Translations under genes and position numbers: made by a program
Assembly: GCA_963742925.1 (NCBI GenBank)
Contig: CAVUNV010000005.1
Coordinates: 1 to 64,000 of the forward strand
Origin: PALSA-612 sp963742925
Lineage (GTDB): Bacteria; Actinomycetota; Thermoleophilia; Gaiellales; Gaiellaceae
Reading direction: 5' to 3'
DNA: 64,000 nt
Notes under the pieces: model-generated
What the model was told of the DNA's origin: nothing
The model's database searches: none
What the model saw: only the letters and a program-made list of their open reading frames with translations
Part shown: one piece after another, positions 25,925 to 34,746 of the stretch
Numbering within the stretch: the first letter of the stretch is position 1
Layout of the letters: each line of letters starts with the position of its first letter

Positions 25925-27302
25925 GGAGGAGTTCCTTTCCTCCGGCCGCGAGGACGCAGAATCCCAGCGAGAGCCAGAGCAGTGCATCGGTGGGGATCCC
26001 GGCCACGAGCCCGAGGGCGCTCAGCACGGCGATCGCCAGGATCAGCCAGGCGAGCGCCACGAGCGCGGTGACGGCCACGCCCGGCGGGGAGCGCAGTGCC
26101 GCGCGGGCGGCGACGACGAGCCCGGTCACGAGCAGCCCGAGGAGCGCGATCAGCCCGATCACGCCGAGGTCGGACATGGCCTGGACGTAGGCGTTCTGGA
26201 CGCCCCACGGATGCTGCGGTGAGGGAAACGCCAGGTCCGGCGTACCCGGAAACTCGCGGTGCGCGGCGGGCAGGTACGGGCCGTAGACCCTCGATTCGGA
26301 GCTCGCCTCCCAGCCGGCGCCGCCGATCGGGTTGTCCTCGAAGATCCGCCAGCCGATGTAGACGAGCAGCGTCCGCTGGACGTAGCTCTGGACGCCGTTC
26401 TGCTCGACCTTCGCCCGCTCGATCCCCACGAAGCGCAGGAACTGGTTGATCTCCCCGGCGCGCATGACGAAGACGCCTCCGAGCACGACAACCGTGATCG
26501 CGGCGATCGCGAGCGCGCGGCGCCGGTCGAGCCAGCCGCGGATCCACGCTGCGAGCCCGAGCGCCGCAGCGCCGATGCCGAGCCCGATCGCTCCGGCGCT
26601 GGAGCCGGAGACGATCAGCCCGAGCCCGCCGGAGATGCCTGCCACGACGAGGAGCGCCGCCCGGGGCCGCCACACGGAGCGCATCGCCAGGCCGACCAGG
26701 CAGACGGCGAGCGTGGCGCCTGAAAGCGACGCGAAGTCGTGGTGCCCGAGGAAGGACGGCTGCCGCCGCCCCGCGGTCCACGCCTCGAGGATGTCCGCGC
26801 CGAAGATCTGCGCGAGCCCGGCCACGGTGGCCACCACCGACCAGGCGACGAGCGCCACGCCGATCAGCTCCAGGTCGCGCCGGGCCCGGACGAGCAACGG
26901 CACCGACAGGGCCAGCAGGGCGTACTCGGCGAACTTGGCCGCGGTCACGGCGTGCGTCGAGGCCGCGTACCCCGGTGCCCAGAGCTTCGGGTAGACGCTG
27001 GCCGCTCCCACGTCGGCGAGGAACACCGCACCCGCAATCCAGATCGGCCAGCCCGGACGAAGCGGCCCGAAGCCGTGGCGAAGGCCGGAGACGAGGGCGG
27101 TCACGCCCACGACGAGCAGGGCCAGGTCGGAGAGCACGACGTGCTCGCTGGCCGTGCCGGTGTGCACGGTGAAGCCCGGCTGGTAGTCGATGTGGAGGAA
27201 GAGAATCGGCAGTGCCAGCGCCAGCGCGGCCGAGGCGGGCACGGAGACCGGGAGGATCCGCCCAGCCGTCGCAGCACGGACTTGGTGCGGTCGGACGGCC
27301 AC
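25917..27302 (-). CDS. O-antigen ligase / Wzy-type polymerase-like membrane protein
   Basis: 461 aa with about ten hydrophobic segments and a large extracytoplasmic loop (about residues 285-360: RTLLVYIGWRIFEDNPIGGA, with HPWGVQNAYVQ beyond). This is the layout of the Wzy_C/O-antigen ligase family, which polymerises or transfers lipid-linked glycans outside the membrane. GTG start at 27302, 8 bases after a TATAGT -10 box shared with the divergent flippase. First gene of the four-gene leftward operon. Confidence 0.8.
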   Translation of the reverse strand: MAVRPHQVRAATAGRILPVSVPASAALALALPILFLHIDYQPGFTVHTGTASEHVVLSDLALLVVGVTALVSGLRHGFGPLRPGWPIWIAGAVFLADVGAASVYPKLWAPGYAASTHAVTAAKFAEYALLALSVPLLVRARRDLELIGVALVAWSVVATVAGLAQIFGADILEAWTAGRRQPSFLGHHDFASLSGATLAVCLVGLAMRSVWRPRAALLVVAGISGGLGLIVSGSSAGAIGLGIGAAALGLAAWIRGWLDRRRALAIAAITVVVLGGVFVMRAGEINQFLRFVGIERAKVEQNGVQSYVQRTLLVYIGWRIFEDNPIGGAGWEASSESRVYGPYLPAAHREFPGTPDLAFPSPQHPWGVQNAYVQAMSDLGVIGLIALLGLLVTGLVVAARAALRSPPGVAVTALVALAWLILAIAVLSALGLVAGIPTDALLWLSLGFCVLAAGGKELLRD

Positions 27303-27310
27303 CGGCGGCC

Positions 27311-27318
27311 ACTATACT
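27311..27318. promoter_or_regulatory. Symmetric -10 element serving two divergent genes
   Basis: ACTATACT reads TATACT on the plus strand (27313-27318), 7 bases before the TTG at 27326, and TATAGT on the minus strand (27316-27311), 8 bases before the GTG at 27302. Both genes would be transcribed leaderless from one symmetric element. Confidence 0.55.
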
Positions 27319-27325
27319 GGCCGCT

Positions 27326-28669
27326 TTGGCGCGCTTGCCGCTTGTCTGGCGCCGCTCTGCTGCCGCGGCGGGCATCTACCTCTCGATCGGTTTCGGGTTT
27401 CTCGCCACCGTGCTCACGAAGCGCCAGCTCGACACGGTCCACTTCGGTCTCCTCTCGGCCGTGATCGTGAGCGCGAGCTTCTTCCAGACGCTGCTCGACT
27501 TCACCGCCGAGGAGGCGCTCATCAAGTACGGCTTCGACTACACCACCGCGGGCGACTGGGGACGCCTGCGGCGGCTGTTCCGGGCCGCGCTGGCGGTGAA
27601 GGTGGCCGGCGGCCTGCTGGCGGCGGTCGTGCTGGCGGCGATCGCGCCCTATGCCGACCAGATCTTCCACGGCTACGGCTTGGAGACGCCGTTTCTGATC
27701 GTCGCCCTGCTGCCGCTCCTCCAGAGCCCGGAGGGAGTGTCGAGCTCGGCGCTGATCCTGCACGGACGCTACGACATCCGCGGCTGGCTGCTCGCGTGCT
27801 CGATGGCGCTGCGACTGGCCGGGCTGGCGATCGGGGCGCACTACGGCGTCACCCAGGCCGTGATCGGCCTCGTCCTCACGCAGATCGTGGCGACGGCGAT
27901 CCTCGGCGTCGCCGGGGTCGCGGCGTTTCGCCGCTTCCCGCACGCCGACCGGACGATGCTCGGCCCGCACCGCCGGGGGATCCTCGGCTTCGTCGTCCAG
28001 TCGAGCCTGGCCACGGGAGTCGTCTCGCTGCGCGGGACGCTGTCGCCCATCCTGCTCGGCATCGTCACGAATCCCGCCCAGCTCGGCGTCTTCCGGGTCG
28101 CCCAGTCACCGCAGAGCGGCTTTGCGTCTCTGTCGTCCCCGGTGCGGCTGATCATGCTCACCGAGCAGACCCGGGACTGGTCGCGGGGCGCGTTCGACAC
28201 CGTCTTCGCGAGCCTGCGCCGGTACACGATCAGTGCCACGGCCCTGATGGTGGTCGTCGTCCCGCCGCTCTACCTGCTCATGCCCGACCTGCTGAGGATC
28301 GTCTTCTACCCCGGCGCGAACGGCGCCGCCGACGCCGACGCGACCGCAGCTGCCGCACGGCTGATCCTGTTCGCCGGCGCCCTGCAGGTGATCTGGGGCT
28401 GGGCGAAGTCGTTCCCGGTCTCGATCGGCCGCCCCGGGTTGCGGGTGCTCACGCACGGCATCGAGTCGATCGTCCTGATCCCGCTCGTGGTCGTCTTCGG
28501 GCTGGCCTGGGGAGCGACCGGCGCGGCCGGCGCCGTGCTCGCCTCGACGGTGGTCTTCTGCGCGCTCTGGACGGTGCTGCTCGTGAGGATCCGTCGCGAA
28601 CCGCGGACGATTGTCGCGCCGCCGCCGCCGACGGTGGTCGAGGCCGAGGTCGAGGCGTCCGGTCTTTGA
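27326..28669 (+). CDS. Polysaccharide flippase (Wzx/MATE-like)
   Basis: About 447 aa with 12 or so membrane segments, of the oligosaccharide flippase (MVF/MATE-like) type. It opens with GIYLSIGFGFLATVLTKRQL, a typical first helix. It would move lipid-linked glycan across the membrane. TTG at 27326 is chosen because it lies 7 bases after TATACT; an in-frame start at 27212 would lie upstream of the promoter, inside the divergent gene. The stop overlaps the next start (TTGA). First gene of a long rightward glycosyltransferase operon. Confidence 0.82.
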   Translation: MARLPLVWRRSAAAAGIYLSIGFGFLATVLTKRQLDTVHFGLLSAVIVSASFFQTLLDFTAEEALIKYGFDYTTAGDWGRLRRLFRAALAVKVAGGLLAAVVLAAIAPYADQIFHGYGLETPFLIVALLPLLQSPEGVSSSALILHGRYDIRGWLLACSMALRLAGLAIGAHYGVTQAVIGLVLTQIVATAILGVAGVAAFRRFPHADRTMLGPHRRGILGFVVQSSLATGVVSLRGTLSPILLGIVTNPAQLGVFRVAQSPQSGFASLSSPVRLIMLTEQTRDWSRGAFDTVFASLRRYTISATALMVVVVPPLYLLMPDLLRIVFYPGANGAADADATAAAARLILFAGALQVIWGWAKSFPVSIGRPGLRVLTHGIESIVLIPLVVVFGLAWGATGAAGAVLASTVVFCALWTVLLVRIRREPRTIVAPPPPTVVEAEVEASGL

Positions 28670-29769
28670 GGATCCTGATCGTCTCGGGGATCTGGCCGCC
28701 TGACGTCGGCGGCCCGGCCAGCCACGCACCGGAGGTGGCGGAGTTTCTGCTCGCACGCGGACATTCCGTGGAGGTCGTGACGACGGCGGAGGCTCCACCG
28801 CCGCCCGAGACCTACCCCGTGCACTGGGTGTCGCGCGGGCTGCCGGCCGGCGCTCGGCACCTCGCCGCGGCATCGCGGATCCGTGAGCGGGCTGCTCGAA
28901 GCGATGTCGTGTACTCCACAGGGATGCTGGGCCGCACGGCGCTCGGCTGCTCGCTCGCCCGCACGCCGTTCGTGGCCAAGCTGACGCAGGACCCGGCCTT
29001 CGAGCGCGCGCTCCGGCGCGGCCAGTTCAGCGGCGACCCGGTCGAGTTCCAGACCTCGAGCGCAGCACGCGTCCTGCGCGCTGCGCGTGACCACGAGCTG
29101 CGCCGCGCCGCGCACGTCGTCTGCCCGAGCGCCTTCCTCGCCGGGCTCGTGCGCGGCTGGGGCGTGCCCGAGGAGCGGATCTCCGTGCTGCCGAACCCGA
29201 TGCCCCCGCTGCCCGAGCTTCCCGAGCGCTCGCGCGGTGAGCGGCCGCTGCTCGCCTTCGCCGGCCGGCTGACGGCACCGAAGGCGCTCGGGGTCGCGCT
29301 GGAAGCGGTGGCGAAGGTGCCAGACGTCGACCTGGTGCTCGCCGGCGACGGCGACGAGCGGGCCGCGCTCGAGGCGCGTGCGCACGAGCTCGGCCTCGAG
29401 GGACGCGTCCGCTTCCTCGGCTCGCTGCCGCGCGACGAGGTGCTGGCGCTTTTCCGCAGCGCCGACGCGGCCCTGCTCTCCTCGGCCTGGGAGAACTTCC
29501 CGCACACGCTGGTCGAGGCCCTCGCGGTCGGGACGCCGGCGATCGCCACCTCGGTAGGCGGCGTCCCCGAGATCGTCACCGACGGCGAGAACGGGCTGCT
29601 CGTGCCCGCCGGCGACCCCGACGCGCTCGCCGCGGCGATCCGGCGCTTCACGGGCGACGACGAGCTTCGCGCTCGCCTGACTGCCGCGGCGGCTCCGTCG
29701 GCGGAGCGCTTCTCGGCAGAGCGGATCTACGGCCGGCTCGAAGAGATCCTGACGCGCGCCGCAGCGTGA
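28666..29769 (+). CDS. GT4-family glycosyltransferase
   Basis: 367 aa, GT-B fold: the N-terminal IWPPDVGGPASHAPEVAEF and C-terminal FAGRLTAPKA, SAWENFPHTLVEALA are typical of GT4. TTG start at 28666 overlaps the flippase stop by 4 bases. The annotated start is supported by tight coupling and by the family N terminus. Confidence 0.87.
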   Translation: MRILIVSGIWPPDVGGPASHAPEVAEFLLARGHSVEVVTTAEAPPPPETYPVHWVSRGLPAGARHLAAASRIRERAARSDVVYSTGMLGRTALGCSLARTPFVAKLTQDPAFERALRRGQFSGDPVEFQTSSAARVLRAARDHELRRAAHVVCPSAFLAGLVRGWGVPEERISVLPNPMPPLPELPERSRGERPLLAFAGRLTAPKALGVALEAVAKVPDVDLVLAGDGDERAALEARAHELGLEGRVRFLGSLPRDEVLALFRSADAALLSSAWENFPHTLVEALAVGTPAIATSVGGVPEIVTDGENGLLVPAGDPDALAAAIRRFTGDDELRARLTAAAAPSAERFSAERIYGRLEEILTRAAA

Positions 29770-30863
29770 AGCCGCGCGTCCTGATCGTCGGACGGAGCCG
29801 TTACCGGCTCCCGCTCGATGCGAATCTGCAACGGAAGTTCGACGCGCTCGCCGCCGAGCTCGACGTCCGGGTGCTGGCGAGCGCGCGCGAGGGCTCGCCC
29901 ACGCGCGACGGGACGTTCCGCCTCGTGCCGCCGCGCGCGTCGCTCGACGGGCCGCGGTTCTGGGCCGAGCTGCCGTTCCGCGTCTGGCGCGAGCTGGAGC
30001 TGTTCGAGCCAGACGCCGTGCTCGTCCAGAGCCCGTACGAGGCGGCGGCGGTTCTCGTCGCGCGGCGCGTGCAGCCGGTGATCCTGGAGATTCACGGCGA
30101 CTGGCGCACGGCGACGCGGCTGTACGGCTCGGGTGCCCGGCAGGCTCTGGCGCCGCTCGCCGACCGGCTTGCGCTCGAGGCGATTCGTCGCGTCGACGCG
30201 GTGCGGACGATCTCGACCTACACGACCGCGCTCGTGCGCGCGGTGGGCGTCGAGCCCGCGGCCATGTTCCCGGCCTTCATGGACCTCGAGCGGTTCCTCG
30301 GGCCGATCGTGCCGCTGCCCGACCGGCCGGCGGCGCTGTTCGTCGGCGTGCTCGAGCGCTACAAGGACGTCGACGGGCTCGCCGCCGCCTGGCGCCTGGC
30401 GGCTCCGCGCCTGCCGGGCGTGAAGCTGCGGATCGTCGGGAACGGCAGCCGGGAGCACGTCGTCCAGGCGCTTGTCGGCGACCTCCCCGAGCAGACGGAG
30501 TGGACACCCGAGCTGCCGAATGAGCAGATTCCCGGTGTGATCGACACGGCGACCGCGCTCGTACTGCCCTCCCGCTCCGAGGGTCTCGGCCGGATCGTCG
30601 TCGAGTCGCTTTGCCGCGGCCGCCCTGTGGTCGCCAGCCGCGTCGGCGGGATCACCGACCTCGTCCGGGAGGGCGAGAACGGCCTGCTCGTCGAGGCAGG
30701 CGATCCGGCGGCGCTCGCGGACGCGCTCGTGCGGGTGCTCTCGGACAGCACGCTCGCCGGGCGGCTCGCGGCGGCGGCGCGACCGAGCGTCGAGCCGTGG
30801 ATCGCGACGCCCGAGGACTACGCCGTGCGCACACGTGAGCTCGTCGAGCAGGTGATCGCGTGA
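29766..30863 (+). CDS. GT4-family glycosyltransferase, tandem paralogue 1
   Basis: 365 aa. The N terminus PRVLIVGRSRYRLPL and middle EIHGDWRTATRLYGSGAR resemble the next gene closely. The donor site includes LFVGVLERYKDVDGLA and PSRSEGLGRIVVESL. GTG start, 4-base overlap with the gene before. Likely adds one residue of the repeat unit. Confidence 0.87.
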   Translation: MKPRVLIVGRSRYRLPLDANLQRKFDALAAELDVRVLASAREGSPTRDGTFRLVPPRASLDGPRFWAELPFRVWRELELFEPDAVLVQSPYEAAAVLVARRVQPVILEIHGDWRTATRLYGSGARQALAPLADRLALEAIRRVDAVRTISTYTTALVRAVGVEPAAMFPAFMDLERFLGPIVPLPDRPAALFVGVLERYKDVDGLAAAWRLAAPRLPGVKLRIVGNGSREHVVQALVGDLPEQTEWTPELPNEQIPGVIDTATALVLPSRSEGLGRIVVESLCRGRPVVASRVGGITDLVREGENGLLVEAGDPAALADALVRVLSDSTLAGRLAAAARPSVEPWIATPEDYAVRTRELVEQVIA

Positions 30864-31924
30864 GCCGGCCGCGTGTCCTGTTCGTCGGTCCGACGCGATA
30901 CTCGCTCCCGCTCTCGCCCGGGCTCGAGAAGAAGTGGGCCGCGGTCGAGCAAGTGATCGACTACCGGGTCCTCGCGCGCGGGACGGGCGCCGACCCGCGG
31001 TTCGAGCTGACGTCGGACTTCTACGCGCGGCTGCCGCTCCGGGTCCGGCGGGCGATCCGCGACTTCCGGCCGCAGGCGATCGTGGCGGAGGATCTCCGGA
31101 CGGCGGCGCTCGTCATGGCCGCCCGAGTCAGGGTGCCCGTGATCGCCGAGGTTCACGGGAACTGGCGTCATTCGACGCGGCTGTACGGCTCCCCGGCCCG
31201 CCGGCTCGTGTCACCGCTCGTCGACGGGCTCGACGCCTACGGCGTCCGTCACGCGGACGCGGTCCGCGCCCTGTCCGGCTACACGGCCGGGCTCGTCGAG
31301 CAGGCCCGCGGGAAGCCGCCCGACGCCGTGTTCCCGACCTACAGCGACCTGTCGGCGTTCACCGCCCGACCCGTGCAGCCGCTGCCCGAACAGCCGGCGG
31401 CGCTGTTCGTCGGCGTGCTCGAGCCGTACAAGAACATCGACGGTCTCGCCGAAGCGTGGCGGCGGGCCGCGCCGCAGCTCGACGGTGCAACGCTCGTCGT
31501 CGTCGGCAAGGGCTCCAGGGGCTCGGCGATCGACCGTCTCGTCGCCGACGGCCTGGCCGTGCATGTTCCCGAGCTTCCCCCCGAGCAGGTCGCTCAGCGG
31601 CTCGACGAGGCAACGGTGCTCGTACTGCCCTCGCGCTTCGAGGGCCTCGGCCGGGTCGTGATCGAGGCGTTCGCCCGCGGCCGAGGGGTCGTGGCGAGCC
31701 GCGCCGGCGGCATCCTCGACCTCGTCGACGACGGCAAGCAGGGCCTGCTCGTCGATCCCGAGGACACCGATGGGCTCGCCGAAGCCCTCGTTCGCGTCCT
31801 GTCCGATCGCACCCTCGCCGAGCGCTTCGGCGCCGCCGCGCACGCCCGCTTCCCGGAGTGGAACCAGACGCCGGAGCAGTTCGCCGAGCGGCTGCGGGCG
31901 CTGGTGGACGCGGCTTTACACTGA
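30860..31924 (+). CDS. GT4-family glycosyltransferase, tandem paralogue 2
   Basis: 354 aa, evidently duplicated with the preceding gene: PRVLFVGPTRYSLPL, EVHGNWRHSTRLYGSPAR, LFVGVLEPYKNIDGLA and PSRFEGLGRVVIEAF line up along the whole length. GTG start, 4-base overlap. Its last codons contain a -10 box for the downstream gene. Confidence 0.87.
   Translation: MSRPRVLFVGPTRYSLPLSPGLEKKWAAVEQVIDYRVLARGTGADPRFELTSDFYARLPLRVRRAIRDFRPQAIVAEDLRTAALVMAARVRVPVIAEVHGNWRHSTRLYGSPARRLVSPLVDGLDAYGVRHADAVRALSGYTAGLVEQARGKPPDAVFPTYSDLSAFTARPVQPLPEQPAALFVGVLEPYKNIDGLAEAWRRAAPQLDGATLVVVGKGSRGSAIDRLVADGLAVHVPELPPEQVAQRLDEATVLVLPSRFEGLGRVVIEAFARGRGVVASRAGGILDLVDDGKQGLLVDPEDTDGLAEALVRVLSDRTLAERFGAAAHARFPEWNQTPEQFAERLRALVDAALH
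31917..31922 (+). promoter_or_regulatory. Internal -10 box TACACT before the deacetylase gene
   Basis: TACACT lies in the last codons of the upstream glycosyltransferase and ends 6 bases before the GTG at 31929. It would give an internal leaderless start within the operon. Confidence 0.4.
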
Positions 31925-31928
31925 TTCC

Positions 31929-32822
31929 GTGCGCGCCGACGAGTTCAAGCAGGCTCTGAAGAACAGCGTCTACCGCTCGATCGGCGAGACCGCGACCGGC
32001 GTCGGCGCGGTCAACGGGCTCCATGACCGGACGCTCTGCGTGCTCATGTACCACAAGGTCAACGATCTGGAAGGCAACACGGTGACCGTTCCGGTCACCC
32101 AGTTCGAGGAGCAGATGGCGCAGCTCCGCGAGCTCGGCTATACGGCCGTCTCGCTCGACGACGTGCGCGCCCACTACCTCGAGCGGAAGCCGCTACCGCC
32201 TCAGGCCGTGCTGATCACGTTCGACGACGGCTATCGCGACAACCTCGAGAACGCGGTCCCGATCCTCCAGCGCTACGGCTACCCGGCCGTGCTGTTCGTC
32301 CCGATCGGCTACCTGGGGGGCGGGCGGGCGCTCCCGCACGACGAGCATCTCGCGGCGCGCGGCATCGTCAACCGCACGCTCGACTGGAGCGAGCTGGACG
32401 CGCTCGAGCGGGCCGGCGTCCGCGTCGAGTCGCACGGCATCGGGCACCGGCCGCTCGCCGACCTGGAGGTGGACGAGGCGGCCCGCGAGATCACGCTCTC
32501 CAAGCTGCGGCTCGAGGACGCGCTCGGCCGGCCCGTGCACGCGTTCGCCTACGTGAAGGGATCCGAGGCGCACTACCGTCCCGTCCACCTGAGCCTGCTC
32601 AGGCAGGCGGGCTACGACGTCGCCTTCACGTCGATCTCCGGCGGCAACGGGCCGGGGAGCGACCCGCTGCAGCTCCACCGGTACAACGTCGAGCCGTACC
32701 CGCCGCGGACGTTCGAGCTCGTGCTCTCCGGCGCCTGCGACCTGATCGCGCTGAAGGACACGGTCGCCGGGACACACGCCCGGCGGCTGTTCAACGCGGC
32801 GCTCGGCACGTCGACGAAGTAA
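31929..32822 (+). CDS. Polysaccharide deacetylase (NodB domain)
   Basis: 297 aa. NodB motifs: MYHKV, TFDDGYRDN (metal Asp) and SHGIGHRPL (two His). Family members remove N- or O-acetyl groups from glycans or lipid-linked sugars. No signal peptide is evident, so it probably acts in the cytoplasm on an intermediate. GTG at 31929 is supported by the -10 box. The stop overlaps the next ATG (TAATG). Confidence 0.87.
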   Translation: MRADEFKQALKNSVYRSIGETATGVGAVNGLHDRTLCVLMYHKVNDLEGNTVTVPVTQFEEQMAQLRELGYTAVSLDDVRAHYLERKPLPPQAVLITFDDGYRDNLENAVPILQRYGYPAVLFVPIGYLGGGRALPHDEHLAARGIVNRTLDWSELDALERAGVRVESHGIGHRPLADLEVDEAAREITLSKLRLEDALGRPVHAFAYVKGSEAHYRPVHLSLLRQAGYDVAFTSISGGNGPGSDPLQLHRYNVEPYPPRTFELVLSGACDLIALKDTVAGTHARRLFNAALGTSTK

Positions 32823-33700
32823 TGCCCGCGTTCGAGCTCGCGTCGTACGAGCCCGCCGACCGTGAGGCCTACCTCGACCTGCTCCGGGAGGCGTGGGGCG
32901 ATCGGGCGATGTCGGGCGCCGAGTTCGACTGGTGGTACGGACGGAACCCGGCCGGCAGCCTCATGTCGGTCGCGCGGGCGGGCGGGCGCGTCGTCGGGGT
33001 CGCCGGGCACTCGCTCTTCCGGATGGTGCTGGACGGGGACGAGCGGGTCGCGAGCTTCTCCGTGCATGCGACGACGCACGTCTCCGCACGAGGGCAGGGC
33101 ATCTTCGCCGAGCTCGAGCGCAAGCACGAGCGGGAGGCCGCCGATCGCGGCGTTGCCGTGTCATTCGTGTTCGCGAACGAGCTGACCGCGCCGATCTTCC
33201 TCGGGCCGCTCGAGTGGACGGAGATCGGGCGGCTGCGCGTCTGGGTCAGGCCGCTCTTCGCGCAGGCTCTCGCTCCGGCTCCGGAGACCCGCTTCGACGA
33301 CGCGGGCGACGCGGCCGCGGCCTGGTCGAACCATGTCGTCCGCGACGCGGCTCACCTCAACTGGCGCTTCGTCGACTCCCCGCGGGGCTATCGCGTCGTG
33401 CGCACCGAGGCGGGGCACGCCGTGGTCGGGCGTACCCGGAAGCGCGTGGAGGTCGCCGTCCTGGCCGATCTGGTCGCGCCGGCGCGCGACGTCCGCAGCG
33501 TGCTGCGGCGAGCCGTCGCGGTGTCGAGCGGCCGGGCGATGATCGCGCTTCCGGCCCCCGAGCAGCGTGCGGCCTTCCTCTCGCTCGGATTCGTCCCGGC
33601 GCCGTACACGCTCCGTTTCATGGGCAAGGCGCTCGCGGGCAGGCTGAACACCGTTCCCGCGGCATGGCGGCTCACGCTCGGCGACACGGACTTCTTTTGA
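32822..33700 (+). CDS. GNAT-family acetyltransferase
   Basis: 292 aa. The N-terminal half holds a GNAT-like acetyl-CoA site (VHATTHVSARGQGIFAELE), followed by a longer C-terminal half of similar fold. Enzymes of this kind acylate amino sugars in polysaccharide loci, which fits a partner deacetylase upstream. ATG overlaps the upstream stop. Confidence 0.75.
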   Translation: MPAFELASYEPADREAYLDLLREAWGDRAMSGAEFDWWYGRNPAGSLMSVARAGGRVVGVAGHSLFRMVLDGDERVASFSVHATTHVSARGQGIFAELERKHEREAADRGVAVSFVFANELTAPIFLGPLEWTEIGRLRVWVRPLFAQALAPAPETRFDDAGDAAAAWSNHVVRDAAHLNWRFVDSPRGYRVVRTEAGHAVVGRTRKRVEVAVLADLVAPARDVRSVLRRAVAVSSGRAMIALPAPEQRAAFLSLGFVPAPYTLRFMGKALAGRLNTVPAAWRLTLGDTDFF

Positions 33701-34746
33701 GCCGGCTCGTCTTCATCACGCAGCAGGTCGATCCGGGCCATCCGGCGCTGGCGGCGACCGTTCCGAAGATCCGGGCGCTCGCCGCGAGGGTGGACGAGGT
33801 GGTCGTGCTCGCCGACCGCACGGTCGCCGGCACGTTGCCGGGCAACTGCCGCGCGCTCTCGTTCGCCGCCCGGACCCGGTCGGGTCGCGGCGCGCGCTTC
33901 CAGACGCTGCTGGCTCGCGAGATCCTGCCCCGGCCGGTCGCCGTCGTCTGCCACATGTGCCCGATCTACGCCGTGCTCGCCGCACCGATCGCCCGTCCGC
34001 TCCGCGTGCCGGTGCTGCTCTGGTACACGCACTGGGCTCGCACCCGCACGCTGGATGCCGCTGCACGCGCCGCCACGGCGATCGTCTCGGTCGACCGGCG
34101 CTCGTTCCCGATCGAGTCGGGGAAGGTGGTGGCGATCGGGCACGGCATCGACCTCGCCGAGTTCCCGTGCGCGGAGCGCTCGAACGGGAGCGGAGACTTC
34201 CGGCTGGCCGCGCTCGGCCGCTACTCGAAGGCGAAGGGGCTGGAGACGATCCTGCGCGGCGTGAAGCTCGCGCTGGAGGGCGGAGTCGACGTCCGGCTGG
34301 AGCTCCACGGCCCGGCGCTGAACGCGGCCGAACGGGAGCACCGCAGCGAGCTCGAGCGGCTCGTCGCCGAGCTCGACCTCGCGAAGCGGGTTCGGCTCGG
34401 GCACGCCGTGCTCCGCTCGGAGGTTCCGGACGTCCTCGCCCGGGCGGGCGCGCTCGTCAACAACATGGAGGCCGGTGCCCCGGACAAGGTCGTCTACGAA
34501 GCGGCCGCGAGCTGTCTGCCCGTGGTCGTCTCCAACCCCGTCTTCGACGAGCTCACCGACGGGCTCGGCGCGCAGCTGATGTTCCCGCGCGACGATCCCG
34601 CCGCGCTCGCCGACCGGATCGGCGCGCTCGCCACGCTGGCGCCCGAGGCCCGGGCCGAGATCGGCCGGGCGCTGCACCGGCGCGTGGCGGAGCACCACTC
34701 CGTCGAGCACTGGGCCGACGCCGTCCTCGAGGTCGCACGCCGATGA
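33697..34746 (+). CDS. GT4-family glycosyltransferase
   Basis: 349 aa with GT-B features: ALGRYSKAKGLETIL (donor loop), LVNNMEAGAPDKVVYEAAA (E-x7-E region). TTG start at 33697 overlaps the GNAT stop (TTGA). The stop overlaps the next ATG (ATGA). Confidence 0.85.
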   Translation: MSRLVFITQQVDPGHPALAATVPKIRALAARVDEVVVLADRTVAGTLPGNCRALSFAARTRSGRGARFQTLLAREILPRPVAVVCHMCPIYAVLAAPIARPLRVPVLLWYTHWARTRTLDAAARAATAIVSVDRRSFPIESGKVVAIGHGIDLAEFPCAERSNGSGDFRLAALGRYSKAKGLETILRGVKLALEGGVDVRLELHGPALNAAEREHRSELERLVAELDLAKRVRLGHAVLRSEVPDVLARAGALVNNMEAGAPDKVVYEAAASCLPVVVSNPVFDELTDGLGAQLMFPRDDPAALADRIGALATLAPEARAEIGRALHRRVAEHHSVEHWADAVLEVARR

